This document shows, in pieces, positions 1-6,053 of a stretch of 29,080 nucleotides of DNA (position 1 is its first letter; each line of letters starts with the position of its first letter). The translations under genes were made by a program, and so were the position numbers. The notes beneath the pieces are model-generated. The model saw nothing but the letters and a program-made list of their open reading frames with translations. It was not told the origin of the DNA and did not search any database. The DNA comes from a virus, in IMG/VR virus record IMGVR_UViG_3300021368_000646, positions 1 to 29,080 of that record. The stretch is one strand, 5' to 3'.

Positions 1-155
1 CCACGCACTTCACGGATAGCATTGACCACTTGGTTCACCACGTTGTTGTGCTGACGGTTGATACCGCGCAGTGACTTGGTAGCAGGACGAGTGATGTAGA
101 AGATGCTGGTGGTCTCATCTTCGTTGCAGATGCTGATCTCGTAAGCGTTGGGCAT
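1..155 (-). CDS. Partial hypothetical protein, C-terminus cut by the window edge (51+ aa)
   Basis: ATG at 155 opens MPNAYEISICNEDETTSIFY, then TRPATKSLRGINRQHNNV and a helix VVNQVVNAIREVR that runs off the left edge. No stop occurs within the visible frame, so at least 51 residues remain open. It is the first gene after promoter block A. Not recognised. Confidence 0.7.
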   Translation of the reverse strand, partial: MPNAYEISICNEDETTSIFYITRPATKSLRGINRQHNNVVNQVVNAIREVR

Positions 156-232
156 GGGGTCCGTTCCTTTGACTCTCTTAATATACACGGTTTCCGCGCC
201 CTGTGCCACAATAGTGGACACTTCAAGGACTG
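156..232 (-). promoter_or_regulatory. Promoter/leader block A
   Basis: Minus strand: -35 GTGGCA (204-209), 18-base spacer, -10 TATATT (180-185), ATG at 155. The 27-base core (167-193) equals 1636-1662 in block B. The box before it (CCAC/GTGG pair with loop AATA on the plus strand) keeps the hairpin form but with a different loop and outer stem. The block overlaps the end of the membrane-protein gene. Confidence 0.65.
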
Positions 233-438
233 GTCAGCTTGGACACGCTGATTGCCAGCAGGAATGCGATCATGATCACCACATCCCACGATTTGGTGCG
301 GATGAAGTACGGAACTGATATAGCATCAGATACAACATGTGCTATGACTCCTGCAGTTACGTTCACATGTAGCACAACAAAATAGGCAGCGATGACACCA
401 ACGCTCCCTGCAATCCGCGCCACTACGTCTGTTTTCAT
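223..438 (-). CDS. Small membrane protein (71 aa)
   Basis: Two hydrophobic segments: AGSVGVIAAYFVVLHVNVTA (residues about 10-29) and VVIMIAFLLAISVSK near the C-terminus, with a weakly hydrophobic IAHVVSDAISVPYFI between. The ATG at 438 overlaps the stop of the nuclease-like gene (TAATG); a GTG two codons earlier is less likely. The segment VPYFIRTKSWDVV resembles small conserved cyanophage membrane proteins (recollection). It may act in the host membrane; function unknown. The stop overlaps the start of promoter block A. Confidence 0.78.
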   Translation of the reverse strand: MKTDVVARIAGSVGVIAAYFVVLHVNVTAGVIAHVVSDAISVPYFIRTKSWDVVIMIAFLLAISVSKLTSP

Positions 439-968
439 TACCACTCCGTGATGTTCTTTACCCAGTCTTGTTGTAGCAGTTCTTTTACCTTGGTGCAGAT
501 ATAGTCATCATTTTCAATGCTCTTGCCACCCTGTTGGTGAGCGAAGAGACACTCATCTGACTCAATATGTGCTATGAAATCTTCTTTTGTAAACCATACG
601 ATACGTGCATCACACTCTTTCATGTTGATACCACAGAATATCAATCGCTCCCAGTCTTTATCACGAGACACATGGTTAATAATAAATGAGTCCTTCTTCA
701 CACTACCTTTCTTATCACGAGTAGCGAGAGAGAACTTAATCTCAGTAAGTATATTACTGATGACACGATCGTGCCCAGCAGTAGATGTCTTAGCACGTTT
801 CACCCCGTACTTGTACATACACTGGGACACAAATCGCTCACCAAACTCACCCTTTTGTTTGGGTGACATGTACACATACCCCTTGAATGGAGTATCTTCC
901 CAAGGATCCTGTACGTTGGAATCAATGTAGTCACGGAGACTACCATCAGCAAACATAAAGTCAAACAT
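438..968 (-). CDS. PD-(D/E)XK nuclease / restriction-endonuclease-like protein (176 aa)
   Basis: A PD-(D/E)XK-type active site is visible: E41 or E44 in the helix KGEFGERFVSQCM, D67 in TAGHDRVI, then TEIKFSLA with E76-x-K78 about ten residues later. The downstream FIINHVSRDKDWERLIFCGI and DARIVWFTKEDF strands have the form of several type II restriction enzymes (substrate strand, then a hydrophobic strand, then a closing element). The family cleaves DNA; here it may degrade host DNA, attack competing phage, or process phage DNA. No methyltransferase partner is visible. It has its own promoter and shares a TAATG with the membrane-protein gene. Nuclease activity is inferred from motifs. Confidence 0.65.
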   Translation of the reverse strand: MFDFMFADGSLRDYIDSNVQDPWEDTPFKGYVYMSPKQKGEFGERFVSQCMYKYGVKRAKTSTAGHDRVISNILTEIKFSLATRDKKGSVKKDSFIINHVSRDKDWERLIFCGINMKECDARIVWFTKEDFIAHIESDECLFAHQQGGKSIENDDYICTKVKELLQQDWVKNITEW

Positions 969-989
969 AATCCTTGGGAAGTTGATCCT

Positions 990-1018
990 ATTATAGCGTG
1001 TGGCAGGTCAACATTCAA
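990..1018 (-). promoter_or_regulatory. Sigma-70-type promoter for the nuclease-like gene
   Basis: Minus strand: -35 TTGAAT (1013-1018), 17-base spacer, perfect -10 TATAAT (990-995). The ATG of the following gene is at 968, with AAGGA just before it. The -35 lies within the last codons of the micro-gene at 1008-1187. Box quality and spacing are the best of any promoter in the window. Confidence 0.7.
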
Positions 1019-1187
1019 TCTGTTGGATCAGTTCGTCAACTGTCACCTCTAGCTCTGCTGCTTTCAGTTCAAGTGCCATCATACCAGCAGTGTCATCATC
1101 ACTCATATCCATGTCATCCATATCAGTGAGTGAGAGCATCTTGTCAAACAGCATGTCAACAAAGTTGCGGTCGTCTTGAGTGATCAT
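1008..1187 (-). CDS. Micro-gene, acidic Met-rich protein (59 aa)
   Basis: ATG at 1187 gives MITQDDRNFVDMLFDKMLSL, then a run of Asp and Met (TDMDDMDMSDDD) and a terminal helix (LKAAELEVTVDELIQQIEC). It is coupled to the upstream micro-gene by ATGA. The stop region doubles as the -35 part of the next promoter (1013-1018). Function unknown; the acidic, helical form is common in small phage regulators and inhibitors, but that is only an analogy. Confidence 0.6.
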   Translation of the reverse strand: MITQDDRNFVDMLFDKMLSLTDMDDMDMSDDDTAGMMALELKAAELEVTVDELIQQIEC

Positions 1188-1348
1188 TGTTCTAATTGTG
1201 ATTTGAGAAGATTGTACAGTTCACTAGCATCAACGTTGTGATGGTAGGAATATTGTGCTGTGTGCCCCAGTGGACACCCCATCATCATATCCAGCAGGAA
1301 TTTGATTTGAGAGGGTTCTAGGGGCACTGAGCAGGTCTCAGTAGTCAT
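1184..1348 (-). CDS. Micro-gene, hypothetical (54 aa)
   Basis: ATG at 1348 gives MTTETCSVPLEPSQIKFLLD, followed by a short MMMGCPLGHTAQ segment and a helical end (NVDASELYNLLKSQLEQ). The TGA overlaps the next ATG in an ATGA motif, the strongest evidence that it is translated. The 40-base upstream gap holds no purine-rich Shine-Dalgarno that I can see. No family recognised. It fills a gap that would otherwise look non-coding. Confidence 0.6.
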   Translation of the reverse strand: MTTETCSVPLEPSQIKFLLDMMMGCPLGHTAQYSYHHNVDASELYNLLKSQLEQ

Positions 1349-1388
1349 TGTGGATTGGAGGGGGGATAGAGACGCTCCCAGGTGCCTC

Positions 1389-1625
1389 TCAGCACGCCAT
1401 GGGAGAATAATCTGAACCAGTGTACTCTTCAGTGTTGATGGCAGTCACTACAGCACCGTTGGCGACGTAGTTACGAACTTCGTACTGCATCTCAGTCTTG
1501 AGTTTAGTAGCGAAGAAGACCATCTCAGAGTCAGAACCAGGGTGCCAGACGACTTTCTTAACGAAACGCTTGCCAGTGCCGACAGGATAGTAATCAATCT
1601 TGGTGGCGGAGGTGAAGAGTTGCAT
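1389..1625 (-). CDS. Small hypothetical protein (78 aa)
   Basis: Not recognised. Beta-rich appearance: LFTSATKIDYYPVGTGKRFV, VVWHPGSDSEMVFFATKL, YEVRNYVANGAVVTAINTEE. It is the first gene after promoter block B, 24 bases from the -10 box, with AAGG in the leader. The promoter block is repeated before the gene at the left edge, but the two proteins do not look alike. Its TGA is 40 bases before the next start. Expected to be expressed separately from the oxygenase operon. Confidence 0.7.
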   Translation of the reverse strand: MQLFTSATKIDYYPVGTGKRFVKKVVWHPGSDSEMVFFATKLKTEMQYEVRNYVANGAVVTAINTEEYTGSDYSPMAC

Positions 1626-1701
1626 GGGTGCCTTGCTTTGACTCTCTTAATATACACGGTTTGGGGATGCTGTGCCACCACAGTGGGCAGCTTGAAGAGT
1701 G
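1626..1701 (-). promoter_or_regulatory. Promoter/leader block B
   Basis: Minus strand: -35 GTGGCA (1673-1678), 18-base spacer, -10 TATATT (1649-1654), ATG at 1625. The 27 bases at 1636-1662 are identical to those at 167-193. Upstream is an imperfect hairpin at 1669-1691 with stems GCTG/CAGC and CCAC/GTGG (loop CACA on the plus strand) that overlaps the -35 box. No T-run follows, so it is not a classical terminator. The form fits a host-sigma-factor-type early or middle phage promoter. Confidence 0.65.
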
Positions 1702-2292
1702 TCACACGAATGGTGGACCGATGACCCAACCTACGATACTCTTCCTAATGCCCTTGGTAACTGGTGTTACTCTGTGAATAGTTTCAGATGGAAAGATTAC
1801 CATCTGTCCTCTTTTCTTTGGTGCCTTGTGTATCTTCACGTCAGGTTCATCACTAACGATACCATGACCAGTATGATATGCCAACTCTAAGTCACCACCT
1901 TCGTAGTCATCATTCAACAATACTGAGAATGATAGTTTACGAATGTATTTCTCTGTTGGATTTGCCAATTCAATATGATCACGATGCCATGAGTAATGAT
2001 CACCTTCACGATAACATGCATATTGAAATGCATTACCATGATACCAAGGACTCAAGTTAAACTTGTAATGCTCATCATTGACCATGTTCAGGTAATGCCT
2101 GAAGAAAGCACCAACCCACATTGGTTCTTTCAATAGTTTAACCTTTGTGGATCGTGATGGCACTTTACGATAGTCACCATTAGGATTGAAGACCATAGCT
2201 TCAGCAAAGTCTCCTGAAGATGGGTTATCAAGTTCTTTGATAATCTCTTCTAAGATGATGTCAGGTAGTTTCAGATCAACAAAACAATGCAT
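1702..2292 (-). CDS. 2OG-Fe(II) oxygenase 5, PKHD-type (196 aa)
   Basis: A complete PKHD-type dioxygenase. The HxD pair is H103/D105 in GDHYSWHRDHIELA; LNDDYEGGDLELAYH follows, then MVIFPSETIHRVTPVTKGIR with distal H173 and R183, and the terminal IVGWVIGPPF. It resembles oxygenase 2 most closely (shared DDYEGG and PVT-x-G-[IV]-RK), so the two may be paralogues, but the N-termini and loops differ. The start is coupled to the upstream 52-residue gene by TAATG. It is the last gene of the long block; a hairpin and a promoter follow it. Confidence 0.93.
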   Translation of the reverse strand: MHCFVDLKLPDIILEEIIKELDNPSSGDFAEAMVFNPNGDYRKVPSRSTKVKLLKEPMWVGAFFRHYLNMVNDEHYKFNLSPWYHGNAFQYACYREGDHYSWHRDHIELANPTEKYIRKLSFSVLLNDDYEGGDLELAYHTGHGIVSDEPDVKIHKAPKKRGQMVIFPSETIHRVTPVTKGIRKSIVGWVIGPPFV

Positions 2293-2450
2293 TACGAATC
2301 ACCGTAGATGGGAATAATATCAGTGCGACAGTGCTCGGTTTTGTTGATATGCTGCTCCCACAGAGCGGCATCGTCCAAATTGTAAAAGATCGCTTCTTGG
2401 CGGGATGTGCCCTTTTTCTTGCTCTTCATCCACACAACTGCGTACTTCAT
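2292..2450 (-). CDS. Overlapping small basic protein (52 aa)
   Basis: ATG at 2450 gives MKYAVVWMKSKKKGTSRQEA, then IFYNLDDAALWEQHINK and DIIPIYG. The composition and amphipathic pattern look like a real small protein: strand, basic turn, helix (LDDAALWEQHI), strand. The TAA at 2292-2294 overlaps the ATG of oxygenase 5 in a TAATG, the same coupling seen at three other joints here. It overlaps the previous gene by 131 bases in another frame. The longer frame starting at 2591 carries unrelated-looking residues before this ATG. Function unknown. Confidence 0.7.
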   Translation of the reverse strand: MKYAVVWMKSKKKGTSRQEAIFYNLDDAALWEQHINKTEHCRTDIIPIYGDS

Positions 2451-2631
2451 GATAAAACTGAGGGTAAACAACGAGATTAACATAGTGACGACCCCACCGT
2501 GAGTTAGCACTCTTGGGGAGTGGGATGTCTTTGAAACAAATAGTGATGTAATACTCACTAATGAAAGAGATATAACCTGTGATTTCCCCATATTTCACAG
2601 GTTGTAGCAACTCAAAATCAATCGGTTTCAT
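2320..2631 (-). CDS. Small conserved phage protein (103 aa), C-terminus overlapped
   Basis: Start ATG at 2631 (MKPIDFELLQPVKYGEI), preferred to the adjacent TTG. The first 60 residues (VKYGEITGYISFISEYYITIC, YVNLVVYPQFYHE) look like a small beta-barrel-type fold, familiar from short T4-like cyanophage proteins of unknown function. After VRSCVDEE the reading becomes low-complexity and unlike the rest, and this last part (2320-2450) overlaps another gene in a different frame. So the conserved body is about 60-65 residues with a tail of about 40 that is free to vary because of the overlap. Confidence 0.7.
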   Translation of the reverse strand: MKPIDFELLQPVKYGEITGYISFISEYYITICFKDIPLPKSANSRWGRHYVNLVVYPQFYHEVRSCVDEEQEKGHIPPRSDLLQFGRCRSVGAAYQQNRALSH

Positions 2632-2815
2632 CAAAATACTTCCGATCCTTATTCTCTGGTTTAGGGAGACGGAACATTTCCTTAAGATCGTTCAGATCAT
2701 TAAGTTGTTTTTGCAGGTTGTCAATTTGTGCCTGCAATTTTAGAAAGTTTTCATCGTTGATTCTTTGCATCATCAACATGTTTTCTACTGCTGATTTAAG
2801 ATCTTCTTCAGTCAT
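2618..2815 (-). CDS. Small coiled-coil protein (65 aa)
   Basis: An alternating heptad pattern (INDENFLKLQAQIDNLQKQL, then NDLKEM) marks a coiled coil over most of its length. I start it at ATG 2815 (MTEEDLKSAVENM); a TTG at 2824 would add MIT. No function is recognised. The gene ends inside the start of the following gene: the last codons (DETD) lie over the ATG at 2631, a 14-base overlap. Confidence 0.68.
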   Translation of the reverse strand: MTEEDLKSAVENMLMMQRINDENFLKLQAQIDNLQKQLNDLNDLKEMFRLPKPENKDRKYFDETD

Positions 2816-2820
2816 GGTAA

Positions 2821-3132
2821 TCAATAACGCTCTGGTATTTTATCATACTGTAGTTTTTTGACAAGCTCGGGATCATCAATAAATGGATCAACTTCACGGT
2901 TGCCCATCATCAAATCATACAAACCACGAGCACGACAGTATGCTTGTTCATGATATTGTATCACATCATTGACGCAAGATAGCATCTCTTCATATGTCTG
3001 TCGTGAAGATACTTTGTCATCTTGGAGATAATCATCAATCGCATCTTGCATACGATCTTTGCGTTGCTTTGCATAAGTTTTGTTCAAGAAGTCTTCAGTT
3101 CCTTTAAGTTCAGGGCGTCCTTCAATAGTCAT
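2821..3132 (-). CDS. Hypothetical cyanophage-type protein (103 aa)
   Basis: Not recognised as a function. The DDYLQDDKVSSRQTYEEMLS and VNDVIQYHEQAYCRARGLYD segments look like two long helices, and the style resembles short conserved hypothetical proteins of cyanophages (recollection, not a search). It is coupled to the previous gene by ATGA. Its TGA is followed 5 bases later by the next ATG. Confidence 0.7.
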   Translation of the reverse strand: MTIEGRPELKGTEDFLNKTYAKQRKDRMQDAIDDYLQDDKVSSRQTYEEMLSCVNDVIQYHEQAYCRARGLYDLMMGNREVDPFIDDPELVKKLQYDKIPERY

Positions 3133-3320
3133 GAATTAAACTCTTCATTACGACGGCGGTCAAGGTATTCAATAATTTCACCACGCCACTCTAGCAATTC
3201 ATGATAGCATTGCTGATCATGTGCATCTTGACGTAGTTCATGATCTGGTTTCAACACACTCTCATAAAAGATGAAGAAAGCATCTTTGCGTTTTTCGTGT
3301 TTGGTTGTGTTCCAGTCCAT
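3129..3320 (-). CDS. Small hypothetical protein, helical (63 aa)
   Basis: Not recognised. Predicted mostly helical and rich in Lys, Glu, Asp and His (EKRKDAFFIFYESVLKPDHE, EIIEYLDRRRNEEF). ATG at 3320 follows the only sizeable gap in the small-gene block. Its TGA overlaps the next ATG in an ATGA motif, which supports real translation. Confidence 0.65.
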   Translation of the reverse strand: MDWNTTKHEKRKDAFFIFYESVLKPDHELRQDAHDQQCYHELLEWRGEIIEYLDRRRNEEFNS

Positions 3321-3388
3321 GTAATTGTAGCGTTACTCAGGTATTTTAGATGGTTATGTGTGGAAATCCACGTTTCCTAATAATTTCT
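3321..3388 (-). promoter_or_regulatory. 68-base intergenic gap with a weak promoter-like element
   Basis: Reading on the minus strand, TAAAATA (3342-3348) resembles a -10 box or a degenerate T4-type late element, 22 bases before the ATG at 3320. There is no convincing -35 box (GTGGAT at 17 bases). A short self-complementary GTGGA-TCCAC pair lies at 3360-3371. A secondary promoter for the five following genes is possible but weakly supported. Confidence 0.25.
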
Positions 3389-3658
3389 TCACGATTGAGG
3401 TCCCCACCCATCGTTCTCAGGGACACAATCATCATCGTCCACACGGTCAACTGATGCAATGTCACATACTGGCACCTCATGCTCACCACCTACAAGATAC
3501 CATGGCATAGTCTGTCCATGATACTCTGGATGTGCTTGATAGTCTTCAGGATAAACACGATCACCGAGATACATTAGTTCGCTTTCGGGGATAGTGTTGT
3601 CTCGTAACATTGCTTGCAGCTGCAAGTGCGTCAGTTCATATTGCGTAGGTACTTTCAT
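3389..3658 (-). CDS. Hypothetical protein, acidic C-terminus (89 aa)
   Basis: Not recognised. It starts with a helical N-terminus (YELTHLQLQAMLRD), has a central region rich in Tyr, Pro and His (YPEDYQAHPEYHGQTMPWYL) and ends in an Asp-rich tail with DDDDCVPEND. The start overlaps the preceding stop by one base (TAATG), which supports it as a translated member of the operon. After it comes a 68-base gap, the largest in the region. Confidence 0.65.
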   Translation of the reverse strand: MKVPTQYELTHLQLQAMLRDNTIPESELMYLGDRVYPEDYQAHPEYHGQTMPWYLVGGEHEVPVCDIASVDRVDDDDCVPENDGWGPQS

Positions 3659-4182
3659 TAGGCATTCTTGATGTTGAAAGAGATGATCACACGTTCTGAA
3701 TCAGATTTTACTGCCTTGCACTGGTGTGTCAAGACAGATGGGAAGAACACGATGTCTCCCTCACTGACCTCAGGGACATACTCTACCACATCACCCTCAA
3801 TGAAGTCAACAAAAGGAGCGAAGAACGACGTTGGTTGGTGGTCACTCTCTAAACTGGCATAAAAAATAGCACTATATCCTAATGCTCCATGATTATGGGG
3901 TGGGTGATAACCTCCACGAGTATACTTCTGCGCCCACATATTATAGATCTCAAAATCAAATGGATATATCTCATTGAATTCTTTCAATGCAGGTTCAAGC
4001 AATTCAAACATTTTTTCTGTGTATGGAGCAAGCTTACCTTCTTTATAATATTTGAAGTAGTCTGTAAGGTGTCCATCACCATCTTCAAGATCTAAGGATG
4101 AAATTATATCATCTTTGTGATCACTCCAATTCTCAACTGTAGCAGTGAAAAATGGAACTACAAATCCATTAGCAATTTTCAT
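3658..4182 (-). CDS. 2OG-Fe(II) oxygenase-like protein 4 (HxH variant, 174 aa)
   Basis: Matches the 2OG-Fe(II) oxygenase family with an HxH-type first motif (Pfam 2OG-FeII_Oxy_5 style): MWAQKYTRGGYHPPHNHGA with H93, H96 and H98, YSAIFYASL, then VSEGDIVFFPSVLTHQ with distal H153, and R164 in SERVIISFNI. The second Fe ligand is not the usual Asp: position 98 is His, so either H96/H98 serve or another acidic residue does. It differs from the four other oxygenases here by lacking HxD/HxE at this site. ATG at 4182 overlaps the previous gene by ATGA; its TAA overlaps the next ATG (TAATG). Confidence 0.82.
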   Translation of the reverse strand: MKIANGFVVPFFTATVENWSDHKDDIISSLDLEDGDGHLTDYFKYYKEGKLAPYTEKMFELLEPALKEFNEIYPFDFEIYNMWAQKYTRGGYHPPHNHGALGYSAIFYASLESDHQPTSFFAPFVDFIEGDVVEYVPEVSEGDIVFFPSVLTHQCKAVKSDSERVIISFNIKNA

Positions 4183-4562
4183 TCTTCTGGTCTATTTCTC
4201 CCTGGTCGTAGAGCATTGTTATCATATTCAATGACACCATCTGGTCTTACAACAAAACATTGATACCAATATGTGTCATCATCAACTTCATCCTTGCGAG
4301 GGAAATAATCCATCACAAAGTCTTCTGCAATTTGAGGAGTTCTAAACTCAATGTATCCATAATACTTGCTCTCCATCAAAAGAATAACTTCTGGTGGCAT
4401 TTCTTCATCAAGTTTATAGTAATCAATGACAATAGACTTAGCAGCATCATCTGCTGCCTCAAGTCTTGGGTTCTCCCAGTATACTAGAGCACCAGCATTT
4501 GCAGCGGCTTCCTCAATTTGATCCCAATCTCTAGCACTATCAAATGTCTGTAGGTTCTCCAT
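4179..4562 (-). CDS. Acidic hypothetical protein (127 aa)
   Basis: Not recognised. It is acidic, with an N-terminal helix (residues 8-24), an alternating strand-helix middle (VILLMESKYYGYIEFRTP, IAEDFVMDYFP) and a tail of Pro/Arg. The GYIEFRTPQIAEDFVMDYF segment reads like one beta-alpha unit of a small alpha/beta domain. The ATG at 4562 lies inside the end of oxygenase 3 (23-base overlap) and has AGAGGA upstream. It ends in a 4-base ATGA overlap with oxygenase 4, so it sits inside the oxygenase cluster and could be an accessory to it, by position only. Confidence 0.75.
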   Translation of the reverse strand: MENLQTFDSARDWDQIEEAAANAGALVYWENPRLEAADDAAKSIVIDYYKLDEEMPPEVILLMESKYYGYIEFRTPQIAEDFVMDYFPRKDEVDDDTYWYQCFVVRPDGVIEYDNNALRPGRNRPEE

Positions 4563-5073
4563 CGTTGTCCTCTACTTTCTTTAATTTATATGCGGCAGTT
4601 ACTCTAATGCCATAAAACTCTCTGGTAGTATCCTCTGCCCAGTGATACATGTCAGATGGGAATAGCACACATGACGCTGGTTTAGGGAATACAGTATCAT
4701 ATCTACCATCATCTTGTACAAAGATAGTCTTTCCACCCCATGTGAGATCCCACACAGGATTACAAAACACTAAGAATGTATAATCTGCATCATCAACATG
4801 CATTGATCCATCCAAACCTCTAGTGTGACCATTCATGTAATAGTCTAAGATTTCAAACTTAAATGGAATTAAGATCTCCATCTTCTCAGGAATGACACTA
4901 TCAAAGATACCATATCCTTTGATATCCATCTTCCAGAACTTTTTATGCAATGCTGATTCACTACTAGTAGCACCAAATTGCCATCTAGGACGACTAGCAA
5001 TTTTATCAATCTCCTCCATTTCCTGTGGAGTAAGAATAGTATCCCAAGATTTAATATCAGTAAGTTTGCTCAT
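4540..5073 (-). CDS. 2OG-Fe(II) oxygenase 3 (177 aa)
   Basis: A compact dioxygenase with intact catalytic pattern: H92/D94 in GSMHVDDADYTFLVF, then GGKTIFV, a conserved VLFPSDMYHWAED with distal H144, and R157 in GIRVTAAYKL. It lacks the LNDDYEGG strand of the PKHD pair, so it belongs to another branch of the superfamily. This subtype is frequent in cyanophage structural regions; its target is not known. Start ATG at 5073 has a good Shine-Dalgarno (AAGGA, about 6 bases upstream). Its 3' end overlaps the next gene by 23 bases. Confidence 0.88.
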   Translation of the reverse strand: MSKLTDIKSWDTILTPQEMEEIDKIASRPRWQFGATSSESALHKKFWKMDIKGYGIFDSVIPEKMEILIPFKFEILDYYMNGHTRGLDGSMHVDDADYTFLVFCNPVWDLTWGGKTIFVQDDGRYDTVFPKPASCVLFPSDMYHWAEDTTREFYGIRVTAAYKLKKVEDNDGEPTDI

Positions 5074-5074
5074 A

Positions 5075-5722
5075 TTAGTTCCTTAATGTAGTGTGATGTC
5101 TAATAATACCAAGGCGAGCAAGATCAAACTGGGTCAATACTTCTCTATCTAAATCACCTTCCAGTTTCCAGTATACTTTGTTTAGTTCAGTAATATAATA
5201 TCTCATGGTTGAATCAGAGATTGAACTCTCTAACCAAAATGTGATACACTTCCTAACACCATTTGTGACTGGTCTTACACCATGTACAAAATGTGTGGGA
5301 TAAACTAAAGCTTTACCAGCAGGTAGTTTCTTCTCAATAGTTTCTGTACCAACTTTGATGAAGTGTTCACCACCTTCATAGTCATCATTCAATGTGATAA
5401 CAACTGTGTAATCAGTTCTACATCCCCACATTTCATAATAATCTGTGTGGTCATCATAATGCTGACCCTCCTCATACTTCAACAAAAAGCATGGTGAGCA
5501 TTTATTCAAAGGATGCATCCTAAACAATTCTGTTTCTCTTAGGATCTTTGCAATACTCTGATTAACGATCTTATTGATCTCTATATCATCTTGCTGAGTA
5601 TTATCTTTTACGTGCTTTTCCTTTGGTCCAGTAGCAGCACCATCAATAAACTTACCAGAGTCAAATAGACTCATCATTTGTCTTAGTCTGTTTTTATCTA
5701 AGAAATCATACTCATAAATCAT
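5075..5722 (-). CDS. 2OG-Fe(II) oxygenase 2, PKHD-type (215 aa)
   Basis: A complete PiuC/PKHD-type dioxygenase. Key residues are the HxD pair H92/D94 in GQHYDDHTDYYEMWG, then LNDDYEGGEH, PAGKALVYPTHFVHGVRPVTNGVR with distal ligand H147, and the 2-oxoglutarate-binding R157. Members of the superfamily hydroxylate protein or small-molecule substrates using O2 and 2-oxoglutarate; the substrate here is unknown. The last 45 residues extend past the catalytic core. It overlaps the previous gene by ATGA. The last codons hold AAGGA, a Shine-Dalgarno for the next gene. Confidence 0.92.
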   Translation of the reverse strand: MIYEYDFLDKNRLRQMMSLFDSGKFIDGAATGPKEKHVKDNTQQDDIEINKIVNQSIAKILRETELFRMHPLNKCSPCFLLKYEEGQHYDDHTDYYEMWGCRTDYTVVITLNDDYEGGEHFIKVGTETIEKKLPAGKALVYPTHFVHGVRPVTNGVRKCITFWLESSISDSTMRYYITELNKVYWKLEGDLDREVLTQFDLARLGIIRHHTTLRN

Positions 5723-6051
5723 TGCATAACCTCAACATAAGATTTAATATAATCATCAACTGCTCTCTTGTATCCCTCATGAATAGATGGAAGAGGAGCA
5801 CACATATTAACAATACTATCAAATCCAACTAGGAATGAATTATCTGAAGAAAATCTCTTCCATGGTTTATATGTCACGCCCAGTTGATTTACATCAATTT
5901 GACCTGAAGATTTGATGGTAAAAGGATATACTAGATTATAGCAGACTTTTTGCTGTACACCATTTATTTCTTCAATATGATCTTTTACATTAGCAATCAA
6001 CTCCTCCCCCGTAACAAGAGTGAGAAGGAGAATATTAAGTTTTTGTTCCAT
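5719..6051 (-). CDS. Small conserved cyanophage-type protein, Sm-like pattern (110 aa)
   Basis: Opens NILLLTLVTGEELIANVKD, continues NLVYPFTIKSSG and YKPWKRFSSDNSFLVGFD, then P-S-I-x-x-x-Y. This beta-strand order (strand, G-E-x-x-I-A-x-V, then P-F and W-x-x-x-x-x-D) is a pattern I associate with small conserved phage proteins of possible Sm-like fold. The fold assignment is tentative and no function is known to me. It starts 2 bases after the chaperone-like gene and overlaps the next gene by 4 bases (ATGA), so it is part of the same polycistronic unit. Confidence 0.75.
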   Translation of the reverse strand: MEQKLNILLLTLVTGEELIANVKDHIEEINGVQQKVCYNLVYPFTIKSSGQIDVNQLGVTYKPWKRFSSDNSFLVGFDSIVNMCAPLPSIHEGYKRAVDDYIKSYVEVMQ

Positions 6052-6053
6052 GA

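Noticed and set aside
800-1018. 72-residue minus-strand frame from 1018
   Set aside because: It overlaps the promoter and the start of the nuclease-like gene in another frame and shows no recognisable pattern.
1448-1729. 93-residue minus-strand frame across promoter block B
   Set aside because: It crosses the promoter/leader repeat and duplicates the space of better-supported genes on both sides.
2451-2591. Upstream part of the longer frame that ends at 2292
   Set aside because: It reads as a frame shadow of the gene starting at 2631; only the part from ATG 2450 has protein-like composition, so I call 2292-2450.
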